Part shown: piece after piece, positions 33,680 to 43,650 of the stretch | How positions within the stretch are numbered: the stretch's first letter is position 1 | How the letters are laid out: every line of letters starts with the position of its first letter | Assembly (NCBI RefSeq): GCF_016808335.1 | Contig: NC_053150.1 | Span: forward strand, 48,292,119 to 48,356,118 | Length of the DNA: 64,000 nucleotides | Source: Panicum virgatum | Lineage: Eukaryota; Streptophyta; Magnoliopsida; Poales; Poaceae | Direction: 5' to 3' | The notes under the pieces: generated by a model | Told to the model about the DNA's origin: nothing | What the model saw: only the letters and a program-made list of their open reading frames with translations | The model's database searches: none | Made by a program: the position numbers and the translations under genes

Positions 33680-33822
33680 GTAGGGTATTACGCAAACTCG
33701 CGACCCGAACCTGTCTAAATCTTTGTGTTTCTTGTACCATCGAGTTCTAGAGCAGTCGATCCCTACCTACAAACCCTATTGCTAAGGGTATCCCGGAGCA
33801 GGCTTGGCGGTAAACACCGACA
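33680..33822 (+). repeat. 5' LTR fragment (3' 143 bp only)
   Basis: Aligns without gaps to 42337-42479 with about 10 substitutions. It ends GTAAACACCGACA. The missing upstream part was lost together with the 3' end of the MATH-BTB gene, so one deletion may explain both. Confidence 0.8.
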
Positions 33823-33859
33823 GCTGGCACGCCAGGTAGGGGATTCGGCGAGTTCACCA

Positions 33860-35870
33860 ATGAATTCGATGGCCGGATCAAGCAACGCCAACAGCGTGCC
33901 AGAAGGCACGACTTTCGTTTTCGGTTCCTAGGCTTGCACGGTTGATGGAACGGGAGGCTTTTCCAGCCACCTTGTCACCCCTAACTCGCCTAAATCGAAA
34001 ACCCGCTCCCAACTCGCCGACATCCGCGAGTCTGCGGATCTCGACGAGAAAAGAGTTCCACCCGAACTCGACTCGGACAACCCAGGAAATGTGACAACTC
34101 AAAACTGAACTCTTGGTTTGGTCGAGTTCGACACAAATTCTGATTCCGAAAAGCCTTACTTTTCCAAAACTCTCGGAAAATACCTGGCTCATCTGAAGAC
34201 AATCAAACGCCCTAAGATCAAAAACTCAGAACTACTCGCCGGAGTGGATCAAGTTTCACGATCGATAGAGGGCTGCATCAAACTTGCAGAAACCGCTCTC
34301 AGCTCATCTGCGCCACAGCAAACACAAAAGCACTAAACCCACCGCAGAAGAGGTCGGGCGATACGCTCTCAGGGGTCGATCGGGTAAATCCGAAGCTCGC
34401 CAACTGCTTTAAGGTGGCTGAAAGCATTCTGCAAAACAAAGAGCAGAAATCGGGATGATGAATCTGCGGGGGAGCTGGTGAGACAAACCTGCTCACACTC
34501 AGACTCCGAAACCAGTCGAGTCCAAATTCGATCAAGACTTTGATCGCTTCATGAATGGTCTCGAGAACTTTGAACCATTTGACGATCTTGAAAAGTGGTC
34601 AGACAATGTCGAGCTGTTCATGGACGCTATGGCCAAATCAATCGAGCATGCCGATGCTCTTTGGGAACTGGCCAAGCTTAAAAAAGGAAAAGCCAAGGCT
34701 CCAGAACAATCCAGCGACTCAATCTATGACAAACCCTGGATTAAGAAGCCTAAGGGGTTAACTCCTACTCAATCATGGCTACATTGGATGAACGAGAACG
34801 CCCTCCGTTTAGAGATAGGCATACCGCTTCTCGCTCACCCAAACTATACATACTCAAAAATCGGTGGGCTAACCGACTCCGAATCCGAGTACTCCTCCGA
34901 TCCGGAGGAACAACTGGATGACCTAATCTAGTATAGTAAACAAGTCGAGTCCAACTCGGCTAAGAACCTCAAGACCGATCAGGACTCCCTCCCTAACCTG
35001 ATTATATATGCAACGCCGCAAGCACGAACGGTGCACCTCAGGAAGGCACAAGATCCCTACGCTTCTGCCTCACAGCTAGCGGATCTGCCTTACCAACAGA
35101 GCACTCCTTTAGACCCGTCCTCAAGCAAATAAGACCAAGAAGTTCAAGACCTCTGCCGTGAAATCCTTATGGTTCGTATCGCCGAAGAATCTGAGGGTGA
35201 TCCCACGGAGCGTCTCAACCTCGACGACTACTATTCTGATGACTTCAACGAGTACCTTTCCGACAATATGGAAACTACTCCTCATACAATCACAGAAGCC
35301 CAAGTTACTACCAAGGAGAATCTACCTGCTCCTCCTCCTCCAGCGGTGACCGTCACCGTTCAACTGGACGAGCAGCATCCAGCAGAAGATCTCTATGAAC
35401 GTCGCCGCCAGCTCAACCAGAAGAGGGCATTCAGGCATTAGCGCCTCGCTAACACCCTACAAGAACAACAAGGCGACAACTACGACTACTTCAACTGCGA
35501 CCTTCGTAGTGTGATCAACATTGGGCGCGATGCGCGCAACGTCATCATCTCAAGAAGAAAGGAACGGGAGGAAGACAAGGCATACAACCCTTCTTCCAAC
35601 TACCGCATCCCGCCAAAGGCTTCTGCATCTTTCAAGAAGTACAAGCCGACAACCACCAGTACCCGTCCTCAGAGTAAACCACGCACCCAGCATCAAGCTG
35701 AATCGTCTCAGAAAGGAAACAAGATCAATAAAGTACTGCTACGCAAGTGCTTTATCCACCCAAAGAGTTTTCACACGATCTTCCAGTGTGACTCACTCCG
35801 CAAGGCCCTTGGGGCACCTCTCCTAAAGGAAATCCCACCAATAAATCTAGTCGACCTCTGCATCGACTAG
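33860..35870 (+). pseudogene. Degenerate gag region of the LTR retrotransposon
   Basis: The region reads in successive plus-strand frames broken by stops. It opens with MNSMAGSSNANSVPEGTTF (33860). Next comes an acidic section around 34118-34336 and 34551-34931 (FEPFDDLEKWSDNVELFMDA, LTPTQSWLHWMNENALRLEI). A section with DDYYSDDFNEYLSDN (35169-35441) follows. The end at 35511-35870 has NIGRDARNVIISRRKE and a Cys/His-poor relic (CFIHPKSFHTIFQC) where a zinc-knuckle-like motif may once have been. Such sequences are annotated in grasses as gag-like 'retrotransposon protein, unclassified'. Several in-frame stops mean it cannot make a full Gag. Confidence 0.6.
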
Positions 35871-36079
35871 CTCTACCCCAAGTCTAGTCACCCCCCATAT
35901 CGACTAGTACTATCTTCGAATAAGTTTTAGTTAGTTATGTAAACCATTGCTCACGTCCAACGAGCAAGGGGTAGGTCTTAAGAGTCAGAGTCTGTCACTT
36001 TACAGTTATTGTAATTTCGACAAATCCAAATAAAGTTGATTTCTCCTATATCGACTACTTGGCTCTCGCTCACATGACC

Positions 36080-37130
36080 AATACCCCACCTTGAAAGTCT
36101 TGCTCAGCATTAGAGCAACTATCGAGTAGTTTTGATGGTTCTCACTCGAGTGCTTTTTTGACATTTACGTCTTGGGCAACCCGACGGGGTTCGTACCTAA
36201 CAGTTCTATCCTAAAAGACACTCTATTCCTCTGGTAGGACACCCTACTCGCCCCGCTCGAGTAGGTCTTGGATACTCTTTCGGCACCTTCATCTTGGGCA
36301 ACCCGACGGGGTTCGTACCTAACAGATTTGCCCTAAGAGTTACTCCAGTTCTTGGTTAAAGGACACCCTACTCGCCCCGCTCGAGTAGGTCTTGGATACT
36401 CTTTCGGCACCTTCATCTTGGGAAACCCAACGGGGTTAGTACCTAACAGATTTGCCCTAAGAGTTACTCCAGTCCTTGGTTAAAGGACACCTTACTCGCC
36501 TTGCTCGAGTAAGTTTTGGATATCTTTCTGACATTTACGTCTTGGGCAACCCGACGGGGTTCGTACCTAACAGTTCTGTCTTAAGGATTACTCCAGTCCT
36601 TGGTTAAAGGACACCTTACTCGCCTTGCTTGAGTAAATTTTGGATATCCCTTCGACATTTACATCTTGGGCAACCCGACGGGGTTCGTACCTAACAGTTC
36701 TGTCTTACGGATTACTCCAGTCCTTGGTTAAAGGACACCCTACTCGCTGGCTCGAGTAGGTCTTGGATAGTCTTTCGGCACCTTCATTTTGGACAACCTG
36801 ACGGGGTTAGTACCTAACAGACTTGCCTTAGAGTTACTCCAGTCCTTGGTTAAAGGACACCCTACTCGCTGGCTCGAGTAGGTCTTGGATACTCTTTTGG
36901 CACCTTCATCTTGGACAACCCGACGGGGTTAGTACCTAACAGACTTGCCTTAGAGTTACTCCAGTCCTCAGGTAGGACACCTTACTCGTTCTGCTCGAGT
37001 AAGTTTGGGATGTTTCTAGAACATTCACGTCTTGGTTAACTCGACGGAGTTCAATCCTAACAGTCATATTCTAGAAATCAATCCAGTCCATTAATAGGAC
37101 GCACTACTCGATACATTCGAGTAGTTTGGG
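36080..37130 (+). repeat. About eight tandem repeats of 121-125 bp
   Basis: Each unit contains TTGGGCAACCCGACGGGGTT, GTACCTAACAG, ACTCCAGTCCTTGGTTAAAG and GGACACC(C/T)TACTCG followed by CTCGAGTA(G/A). Successive GACGGGG positions are about 36183, 36304, 36429, 36553, 36678, 36800, 36921 and 37044. Outer copies are more diverged than inner ones, as expected from unequal exchange. Each unit holds the inverted pair TACTCG / CGAGTA and so can fold. Confidence 0.9.
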
Positions 37131-37869
37131 CCATTTTCGCAAACAGCTGCATACTATCTGGGTAACCAAACAAGGTCTACCCTAAATGGTCAACTACGAA
37201 AACCCCTCAAGGAGTACAAATAAGTTCTTGATACTCTAAAATAAGTTGACACAAGTTTTCCGCTTACTTAGTTTACTATGGGAATCTCCGTTACAGAATC
37301 TTTTTGCCTCGAGTACTTGACGGGTACTACTCGCTTGCTTGAGATACAAAAAGAACTCATGTTCTCCCTTAGTAATCTAAGTATTTGTCGAGAGTTTCCT
37401 GTCTTCTTATCTATCGTGAAACTTCTTAAAGCTCCTAAATACTCAATAAAAGTTCTTCCCCCGTTAGGACAACAAAGTTCATATTAGCCGCGTGCTAATT
37501 GAAAATTTTCCTCCAAAAAGGAAATTCATACTAAGCTACGGCTTCTCACACCTTTTTGTGCTATTCCCACTTGGTTAATCCCGTGGGATTCAATCCTAAC
37601 CGGTCAGCACTATGGTTATGATTCAGAAACATAAAAAATCGACTTGATTCGAGAATATGTTGCCTCCTAAGGCATCCACGGATACAATGTATCGTATCTA
37701 CTATTATGACTGAGTGGGCCCAATGCTGCCTACACTGAGGACCCACGAGTACAACTACTCGACACATTAAGGGATTCCATAATCCTAACAAGTACTTGAC
37801 TTTACACAAACATCCAGCATTTGTTCAAAGTACTTCTGGCTCACACGCCAACTCAAACACAAGAAAAGC
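37131..37869. other. Retroelement spacer between repeats and antisense gene
   Basis: AT-rich element DNA with scattered (A)CTCGAGTA motifs and a diverged GGTTAATCCCGTGGGATTC phrase like the tandem unit. Nothing coding seen. Confidence 0.5.
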
Positions 37870-40779
37870 TTAAGAAGACTCTGCTCTGCTCAAGGCTTCT
37901 ACAATCTGATCAGCCACCCCGGAAGTTTCCGCCAAATACTGACGGAACTGATCATCAGTACAATCAGCCTTGGCTCCTCGTCCAAAAGCATCCAGACGAG
38001 TGGTTAGCCAATAAGATTTCACCAGCCCAAGTACGTGACCTACATACTGGCGGGTAATGTGGGAAACAAACTTCTCGAAGGCCCCAGGCACCCTGCGAAG
38101 CCTCCCGGCCAGCGTGAGTGGTTCATCTCCATCTCTAACTGGGATATCCATGGCCTCGGCTACCTCCAGGGCGGCATCTCTGACTTCTTTCAGCTCCACG
38201 AGCTCATGCTGCATCGAGTCTCGAGACTCTGACAAAGTCTTGAGTTGTTGCAGTATCGATGCTGCCTCATGGTCAGAGTCCTCCTTGATCTTCTTGAGCT
38301 TCTCTATTTCATCTGCGTTTCGGTACATAAGAATCTTTAAATCCAGTACCAAGCTTTCCTGAATCTCTAAAGATTTGGCACAAGTTGTGTACTCGATAGA
38401 AAGAAAATCTTATAAACACTAAGCAGATCTACTAGTCGAGTGCATATCAAATGCTAAAGACTAACCTTTCTTAGATTTGGAAAGCTTTTTCAGCTTCCCC
38501 TCAAGAGCAGTCTTCTCAGATGAGAGCGTCTTAACCCTCTCCTTGAGAGCATTTAGCTCTGTCTCATTTGGCGTCTGCACACCCTTTCGTCCTAGTGCCT
38601 CCTGCAAAACAAAAAGATCAGTATACCACTCGATCTACTATAAAAATACTCGAAGCATTCGACTACTTACCTCCAGTAGCTTAAAAGCAAGCTCCACCTT
38701 CTCTTGCGACAGGTTACTTTTCGATGAGACTTGGGAAGTACTCGCCACAACAACATCCCTCTTGGGTACTTCTTCATTCCTTCCTACAGTATTCCCCGTG
38801 ACTTGGGAATCTAAAGGAAGAACATGCCATTTAATTACATTAAGAGCAAACAAAAGGATACCTTTTTACAAGGCACTACAAGCTTACATGCAGGGATCTC
38901 TGCATGCTGTTTATCATCACCCCCTCAGGAAGCTTTTCGCCCTCTCCTTCTCCTGGAAGCCTGCCGCTTCCGCCATCCTCTGGGATCTCCTCATTGGCAA
39001 TGGAGAATCCAGAAGCATAGCGTTGGCCATTGCCTCCGCATCATGAGTACTCATATTAAGAGTACACGGGGGCTTCTCCAGCCCCGGCTGAGAATCCGAG
39101 TGGCTCTCAGCCCCCACGTCCTCTCCCAGGACTGTATCTCTGCAAAGACAAAGTAGTTACAAACTACTAGATTCAAAACAGACCCTACACATACAAGTTC
39201 TAAAGAACTTACGCAGGAGCTCTTATTAGGGCAAACCCCTTGATGCCAAATTTGCGGGCAGGCTTTGCAATCATGGCCAGCTTACCCGCATCGACGATCC
39301 AATTTATATCGGAACTACTCGCTGATTGAGTAGCCCCGATCCCACTTTATGGGTCTACTGTGGTGGAGGGGACAGTTTGTCCCTCCGCAACATCATCCCC
39401 AGATGCTGAGGTCCGTGGCATCTTAGCTGCCGGACTGAGAAAAGCAAAAAAACAAATCAAAACTTGCAAATAAACAACTAGAAAGTACTCGATTGCAAAA
39501 TAACTAGTTACTTATCAGTCGCTAGTGGTATGGGAGGAGCTGCTATGCTTCGTCACCATTGACCGAGTACTCCTTGGGCGCTCGGTCTGGGCATCAGCAC
39601 TTGGAGTGGGGCTGTGCTCCCCATCACTCCTTTCCCCAGACGCTGCCTCATCTGCACAACCAAGTCTGGATATCAGTACTGTTTATATGAAACCTCATAT
39701 GAGCATGCTAAGATTTGATTAACAAATCGAGGAAATTAGAAGAACAAAAGGGCGAATAAATGCCTGGTAGCGAAGTACTACTCTTAAAGCGATCGACGTC
39801 CTCCTACAGAAAGCAAATCCTATCAGACTTACACTATGGTAAAGTACTCGATTTCTATGAATCGACTACTCTTATCAAGTACCTGCTTCAGTGGATTCGC
39901 AGCAGAAAATGTACCAGGAACAACTGGGATTCTATTTACATTCTTCAGAAGTCGTTGTATTCGACTAAAAACTACATCATCCGAGATCTCTTTCTTCGAG
40001 TATCTTGATGGATCAGTTGTTCCTTGATACTAGAATCCAAGCGATTCCCGAGCCTGCAATGGCTGGATTCTGCGCTTCATCCAGTCAAACATGATTGTTT
40101 CCCCAGTCAACATATTTTGCCTTAGAATGGCAATCCGCGCGAGTAGTTCAGAGATTCGACTCTCGTCGACTGGTTTTTTATTCCACTTGGGCCATTGGAT
40201 TGGAGGACCGGGAGTAATGGATGGAAAACTTCTCGACTGGTTCTCGATATAGAACCACTTGGGTTTCCATTCGATTAGTTTATTACTAAGGTCATAAGGG
40301 ATATACACTCTATCCTTCCTTTGCCTAAGTTGGAGACGTGCGCCCCCTACTACATCTAAGACGAATCTGTTGGGCTACGGTTTCAAATGAAAAAGAAAGC
40401 GAAAGAGCTCAAAATGGGGTTCGATGCCCAGAAAAGCTTCGCATAAATGCACGAAGATGGAAATATGGACAAAGGAATTTGGGGTCAGATGATGCAACTG
40501 GATCCTGTAGTAGCACAGGAGTCCAGAAAAGAAAGAAGAGCAAGGAAACCCCAATCCTCGTTCCAAGTATGAGGTGAAAGCAACGATTTCCCTCGTATTT
40601 TCATACGGATGATCTGAACCCAAGGCAGGATGCAATTGGATAATAGATTTGGGAACTAAAAGACCCTGCGACACCAGAGAATCTAAGTCAGATTGAGAAC
40701 ACCTACTTGTGTTCCAACCCTCATCACGGGTTGGCTCTGCAACCACACCCTTCCCCTTGGTCGCTTTCTTGGGGGCCAT
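37870..40779 (-). pseudogene. Antisense 'putative gypsy type transposon' (PF04195-like) gene
   Basis: On the minus strand the ATG at 40779 opens MAPKKATKGKGVVAEPTRDE. Next come FFSGLLCYYRIQLHHLTPNS and FVHLCEAFLGIEPHF, the core of the plant domain catalogued as Putative gypsy type transposon (Transposase_28), then WFYIENQSRSFPSITPG and ESRISELLARIAILRQNM. Two TAG codons interrupt this exon, after FHLKP (about 40375) and after ESLGF (about 40030); the reading is unbroken around them. A donor CAG|GTACTT lies at 39883. Further minus-strand exon-like pieces follow at about 39655-39518 (Ser/Thr-rich), 39435-39350, 38620-38477 and 38352-37870. The last two are coiled-coil (EIEKLKKIKEDSDHEAASIL). 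Function is unknown; it is retrotransposon-borne, not a host gene. Exon joins other than the first are approximate. Confidence 0.65.
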
Positions 40780-42164
40780 CCAAAAATCTACGGATCGCTT
40801 CACGCGCATACACTGGCGGAAACCCTAGGGCGAAAGTGGGGAGCAAAATGAAGCAAGAACTTTGGATCTGGGAGTTCGAAAGCGGAAAGACAGATCTAAA
40901 GCAGTAAAAACAAGTGGCGGCCGGTGGGGTAAAGCCTAAGTTACCGCTTTATTTTATAATGGCGGTGGCAACATGGTAAAAACACCCAACGGGCCAAAAG
41001 TCCGTTGCAAATCGCGGAAAAAACGAGATTTTAAAGAGACATTCCTTTTTTTTCTAAGATTACATTCTGGACAAGAAAACACTCACATCCCTAATCGACT
41101 ACTCGACATCATTTTCCTTAACTAGGATTACATTCCAAAATAAGGAAAAATACTCGACACAGTACAACTACTCGACATTACAACTCGAGTACTTTTTACA
41201 TAACTTTACAAAGGACTCGGGTCTGCACGCACACTTCTTGGCTTCCTGAGAAGCATGCTGCAGTTAGATCGGCCCAAGGCCGTGGCAAAATACAAACTTA
41301 TTATTCCCATTTCGGGAATAAAGATATTTGTATTCAGGGAGATAAGCTATAAGAGTATGGAGGCAGATTACAGTAATCACCTCGCAAGTCCTCTTGTAGC
41401 ATCTTGCAGAGAAATTTTTCTTTCTCCCTGAACACTTTGTGGCAAGAGCAAGCTTCCCCGCCAGAGATGTCAGTTCTTGGGCACCTAGAAACAGGCAACC
41501 CCAAGGATGTGACACAACAAGACTCAACCCAGCGACCCCAAAACTGCCTCATTGGAAGATGCAAGGACATGATGTCCAGCATGGATCCGACGAGGGCATT
41601 AGGGACGCAGGAGGAGGCAGTAGAGACTTCTCTTGTCACTCGCAAGTTCTCTTCTAGCATCTTTTGTTGGAAAAAACTACACAAATCTCAGGAGGGCGAG
41701 AGCAAGAACACCAAAGAAAAGACATGGTCGCTACACTTTGGTGCTTCTGGCAAAAGCCTCTCCCCTTCCTTTTATAGCCACAAGGAGGCTTGCTGAAGGA
41801 GAACTCGTGAATCAACAGTGCACGTTTCACGGACGCGTTCATGGCAGCATTCACGGACGCAGTCAAAGCTGCAATAAAGCAGATTCTCCAAACAGTAATG
41901 TCTCATGTGAGCACTGAATAAAGAGCCGTACATCCCGGGTTTTATTCCTGAAATTATTTCGGGTGCAATCAGTGTGGCGGATCCAATTGTATCATTTTTC
42001 TAGGATTTTTTTCCGAAAAAGAGGTCTCTTCGGATTTCGGATCTAATCAATCCTGCAAATAATCTGAAGGATAAAATTTGATGACACGACTTAAATCCTT
42101 AATTCCAAATCTACGCTCGGGGGATACTCGCAGCAAAAGGGATTTTGATTTAAGGCTCGGGGGC
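40780..42164. other. Retroelement 3' non-coding region
   Basis: Open frames at 41404-41796 overlap on both strands and have no recognisable domain. CTCGACA/CGAGTA motifs continue. A purine tract before the right LTR (TTTAAGGCTCGGGGGC) is a probable polypurine tract for plus-strand priming. Confidence 0.5.
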
Positions 42165-42479
42165 TGCTGAACTAGCTGCAGTATAAATGAAACTACCCGA
42201 TTGTGTTGTAGTAGGACTCCAACTGTACTCGGTTAGGACTTTCCGTGTAACCATGTCCCCCCCGGATATGTAAGGGCGGGCAAGGACCCCCTACAAACAA
42301 TCATCAACACCTAAGGCAATACAAACCACACAGGGCGTAGGGTATTACGCAAACTTGCGGCCCGAATCTGTCTAAATCTTTATGTTCCTTGTACCATCAA
42401 GTTCTAGAGCAGTCGATCCCTACCTACAAACCCTACTGCTAAGGGTATCCCTGAGCAGGCTTGACTGTAAACACCGACA
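42165..42479 (+). repeat. 3' LTR of the large retrotransposon
   Basis: Starts at the TG after the polypurine tract and ends CACCGACA. Includes CAATACAAACCACACAGG and GTAGGGTATTACGC, shared with the inverted LTR at 29681-30080. The right half matches the 5' LTR fragment. The start is inferred, so the 315-bp length is provisional. Confidence 0.7.
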
Positions 42480-42514
42480 ACAATGTTCCACGATAATCAT
42501 CAAACATGTTAAAT

Positions 42515-43090
42515 GTTGGAAGAATGTAAGGTAACCTTATAGAGTATTCTCCATAAGACAATAAGAAGATATTTTCATGGAGTAATCTAGAATTAGTAAT
42601 AAATAAATTAAAAACCTTGTAATATTTAGAAATTCTCTAGAAAGGGGGACACATGTCACCACCCTATGATCCTCTTTGGATTATAAATAGAGGACCCCCT
42701 TCTTGCCATGCCATCTATCTAAAAGCATGGTAGATGAGAAGAGTGGGTGCTAGGATAGCTATAAAGAGATAGTATGTTGTATACTCTTATGTAGTAAGAG
42801 TTTTGTAAGTGTTAGTCTCCTAGTTTCTAAATACTTAGTGTATAAGTTGTGATCTATCGTAGGCTGGCTCTGCCACCCGGGATCAGAAAGGGTCCGGGCT
42901 TCATCATAGGAAGGCTCTTCCTCCCAGAAACCAGCTTCATTTGTTGGTAGGCTCTGCCACCCGGAAGCGAGAAATTGGCTCTGCCGTCGAAAGAACCTTA
43001 CACACTAAGTAGCTAGAAATTGAAAAAAACTAACCGACCCTACAGTGAGTTGGTGTATCTTAGGTGTAGGTCCTCAACTTAGTGGATATT
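42515..43090 (+). mobile_element. Probable solo LTR of a Copia-type element
   Basis: Begins TGTTGGAAGAATGTAAGG, the usual Copia opening, with a TATAAATAGAGG promoter box at about 42683 and a downstream region with repeated GGCTCTGCCACCCGG phrases. No primer-binding site or coding region follows, so a solo LTR or fragment is likeliest. The right border is uncertain. Confidence 0.5.
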
Positions 43091-43255
43091 ATGGTGAATG
43101 CTGGATGAGCTGCACTATTGTTTGGGACTCGCGTAGGAGCCGGCCAGCAGCCATATTGGACCTGGACTGGAGAATCAAATGATGGAGAATGGAGCCGGAA
43201 TGGGAAACGCAGAGGATTAGGCAAGCCTCATCATGGGCATGCATCAAGGCGACCG

Positions 43256-43366
43256 CAGTGCCGGCGTCCAGCCACATCATCTTCAGATTGCACAGTGTCG
43301 GCGTCCAGCCACATCATCTTCAGATTGCACAGTGCCAGCGTCCTGCCACATCATGTTCAGATTGCA
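43256..43366 (+). repeat. Three tandem 37-bp units
   Basis: The phrase CAGTG-CCGGCGTCCAGCCACATC starts at 43256, 43293 and 43330. The first two units are nearly identical and the third differs by a few bases. It lies just downstream of the F-box-like gene on the opposite strand. No function inferred. Confidence 0.85.
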
Positions 43367-43650
43367 GCTTGCAATCAGCGATGCAAACCCATCTAACAGG
43401 CCAGGTCTTGGGATTCATTCATTTAAACCATCAAGTGCTAGATTTCAAGAGCAAATTTGTAACTGAAGCGGAACAGGTAGTACTAGCATTAACCAACCAT
43501 GAACAAATTGGGACACCCACAACAAGATTATGAAGATTATGTCCGGTCATTCTGCAGTAGTGGGGGGTCCGCACACAATTGACATACAAGACGCACAAAC
43601 ACGTAGATAAATAGAGGGTAGCAAACTGGAGTCCCTCTTGTATAGGTTGC

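Larger units (their letters stand above)
33679..42479 (+). mobile_element. Non-autonomous Gypsy-like LTR retrotransposon with antisense gene
   Basis: Related LTR ends close both sides (33680-33822 and 42337-42479, both 143 bp, about ten differences by eye). The left LTR lacks its 5' part. After the left LTR comes the primer-binding region CTGGCACGCCAGGTAGGGG, then gag-like remnants, a tandem repeat array, a minus-strand multi-exon gene and a purine tract GGCTCGGGGGC before the right LTR. No protease, RT, RNase H or integrase motifs appear on either strand. Tat-lineage Gypsy elements of plants (Ogre, Retand, Grande) are known for tandem repeats and additional, sometimes antisense, ORFs, and the layout fits a pol-less derivative. 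The motif (A)CTCGAGTA recurs along the whole element. Confidence 0.75.

Noticed and set aside
36080..37130. CRISPR-like array
   Set aside because: Repeats are head-to-tail with no unique spacers and lie in a plant retrotransposon. It is a tandem satellite-type array.
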